64,000 nt of DNA from an uncultured Pelagibacteraceae bacterium. Its GTDB lineage: Bacteria; Pseudomonadota; Alphaproteobacteria; Pelagibacterales; Pelagibacteraceae. This document shows, one piece after another, positions 62,847 through 64,000 of the stretch; position 1 is the first letter of the stretch, and the number at the start of each line of letters is the position of its first letter. The notes under the pieces are model-generated. The model did no database searches. It had not been told where the DNA came from and saw only the letters and a program-made list of their open reading frames with translations. A program made the position numbers and the translations under genes. Location: the NCBI GenBank assembly GCA_902576375.1, contig CACGUZ010000003.1, positions 62,001-126,000 of the forward strand, given 5' to 3'.

Positions 62847-63860
62847 ATGGGAAGCGTCATACAATTAAAAAACAAACTTAATAATTCATATTTTCAACTC
62901 AAAAATTCAGTTGAGGATAAATTGATATTAGTTGAAGAAAAAATAAAGTCTAAATTAGATAGCAATGTTGACTTAGTTCAGAAAATGACAAGCTATCACC
63001 TTAATACAGGCGGAAAAAGATTAAGAGCCTTACTTACTCTAGGTTCTGCAAAATTATGTGGATATGCAAAAGGAACTAGAGATATTAATTTGGCTGCTTG
63101 TGTAGAACTTATTCACTCAGCAACTTTAATGCATGATGATGTAATAGATAATGGATCTATTAGAAGGGGGAGAAAAACTTTAAACAAAGTTTGGGATAAT
63201 CATTCTTCTGTTTTAGTTGGAGATTATTTGCTTAGCAGATGTTTTGAAATGATGGTAGATGATGGAAATATTGAGGTTTTAAAATTATTATCCTCAACTT
63301 CCTCTAAGATTGCTCAAGGAGAAGTTCTTCAATTACAGCACAGAGGTGAGGTAGATATGTTGGAAGAAACTTATTTAAGAATAATTTCTGCGAAAACTGC
63401 TGAATTATTTGCAGCAGCTACCAAAGTTGGCGCAATTCTGTCAGACGTGACATCAAAAGAAAAAGAGGCTTTAGAGTTTTACGGAAGAAATTTGGGATTA
63501 ACTTTTCAAATAGCTGATGATACTTTAGATTACAAATCTGAGTCCAAATTATTTGGAAAAAAAATCGGCAAAGATTTTTATGAAGGAAAAATTACTCTGC
63601 CAATAATCTTGTTATTTCAAAAAGCAAATCTTAAAGAAAAGGAAAGTCTTAAAGATATTTTTTTAAAAAATAGTAGAGATGAAAATGATTTTAATTATAC
63701 ATTATCTTTAATTAAACAATATGAAATTATTAAAGAATGTTATCAAAAAGCAAATCATTACATAAATTTAGCGTCAAACTCATTATCGATATTTAAAGAC
63801 TGTAATGATAGAAATATTCTTGAAAATTTGACTTCATTTAGTTTATCAAGGGATTTTTAG
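62847..63860 (+). CDS. ispB: trans-polyprenyl diphosphate synthase
   Basis: Elongates farnesyl diphosphate with isopentenyl diphosphate, probably to the side chain of ubiquinone. 337 residues. GGKRLR (55-60), the first aspartate-rich motif DDVID (97-101) and the second DDTLD (224-228) are present. Chain length cannot be read with certainty. It is divergent from the S49 gene and its stop overlaps the convergent pdxH stop. Confidence 0.92.
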   Translation: MGSVIQLKNKLNNSYFQLKNSVEDKLILVEEKIKSKLDSNVDLVQKMTSYHLNTGGKRLRALLTLGSAKLCGYAKGTRDINLAACVELIHSATLMHDDVIDNGSIRRGRKTLNKVWDNHSSVLVGDYLLSRCFEMMVDDGNIEVLKLLSSTSSKIAQGEVLQLQHRGEVDMLEETYLRIISAKTAELFAAATKVGAILSDVTSKEKEALEFYGRNLGLTFQIADDTLDYKSESKLFGKKIGKDFYEGKITLPIILLFQKANLKEKESLKDIFLKNSRDENDFNYTLSLIKQYEIIKECYQKANHYINLASNSLSIFKDCNDRNILENLTSFSLSRDF

Positions 63861-64000
63861 GGACTTAAAAGACTTTTTGTCCAACTACCATTTTTATCTA
63901 AAGAATACTTCAATCTTTCATGTATTCTATTATCTCCATCTAACCAAAATTCAATTGTGGAAGGTGTTAAATTCCAACCAGACCAATGGCTTGGTCTTGG
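63857..64000 (-). CDS. pdxH: pyridoxamine 5'-phosphate oxidase, 3' end only
   Basis: The last 47 codons of a gene that continues past the right edge. PRPSHWSGW, then IEFWLDGDNRIHERLKY and a short C-terminal tail, is the characteristic PdxH ending that binds FMN and pyridoxal phosphate. The stop TAA (63859-63857) overlaps the ispB stop. Confidence 0.88.
   Translation of the reverse strand, partial: PRPSHWSGWNLTPSTIEFWLDGDNRIHERLKYSLDKNGSWTKSLLSP

Overview
The window looks like a chromosomal segment of a SAR11-clade alphaproteobacterium (Candidatus Pelagibacter or a close relative). The grounds are very AT-rich DNA, tightly packed genes with many 1-4 bp start/stop overlaps, lysine- and isoleucine-rich proteins, a proteorhodopsin followed by a ferredoxin and a TrxR-like ferredoxin reductase, a 404-residue eukaryote-type NADP isocitrate dehydrogenase, and pyruvate phosphate dikinase beside PEP carboxylase. 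This placement is inferred from content; no database search was run.

Layout. 1-5055 is a core block on the minus strand: an Asp/Glu-racemase-superfamily gene cut by the window edge, panB, guaA, a TPR protein, an IMP dehydrogenase without CBS domains, and rlmE. 5056-20040 is a roughly 15 kb accessory island with almost no recognisable metabolism. It carries small acidic hypothetical proteins, three proteins with 25-residue DUF4116-type repeats, two unrelated GIY-YIG proteins, a Cas4-like PD-(D/E)XK nuclease in one operon with a CASTOR/POLLUX-type channel that contains a PDZ-like insertion, a possible phage-type regulator, and a plus-strand cassette of small exported proteins, lipoproteins and a type IV pilin-like protein. 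Four palindromes of the form AGTGAA-N16-TTCACW sit at island promoters and suggest one shared regulator.

20046-27606 returns to core genes: a glycosyltransferase, pssA and psd (phosphatidylethanolamine synthesis), icd, alaS and recA. 27715-32534 holds a TolC-type protein, a glycerate kinase, a GFA-type protein and umuDC. 32527-38607 is a minus-strand chain of GT39, GT2, ppc and an alginate-lyase-like protein. dksA follows, then two tiny membrane-protein genes. 39460-42282 is the GST, ferredoxin reductase, ferredoxin and proteorhodopsin block; prpE and an SMR transporter are divergent from it.

44714-52065 is a second accessory region of surface-polysaccharide type: an Idh/MocA oxidoreductase, GT4 and GT2 glycosyltransferases, two membrane proteins of unknown role, and a GMC oxidoreductase coupled to a 55-residue twin-arginine protein. 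52088-64000 is core again: pyrC, ygfZ, tRNA-Leu(GAG), nadA-nadC, ppdK, glyS-glyQ, an S49 peptidase, a polyprenyl diphosphate synthase and the 3' end of pdxH.

The most interesting candidate for an undescribed system is the island operon 15904 to 12264 (nuclease, 98-residue protein, PDZ-containing channel, 41-residue membrane peptide). It is divergent from the putative regulator at 16011, with one of the shared palindromes between them. No integrase, transposase, CRISPR array or rRNA gene is visible in the window.
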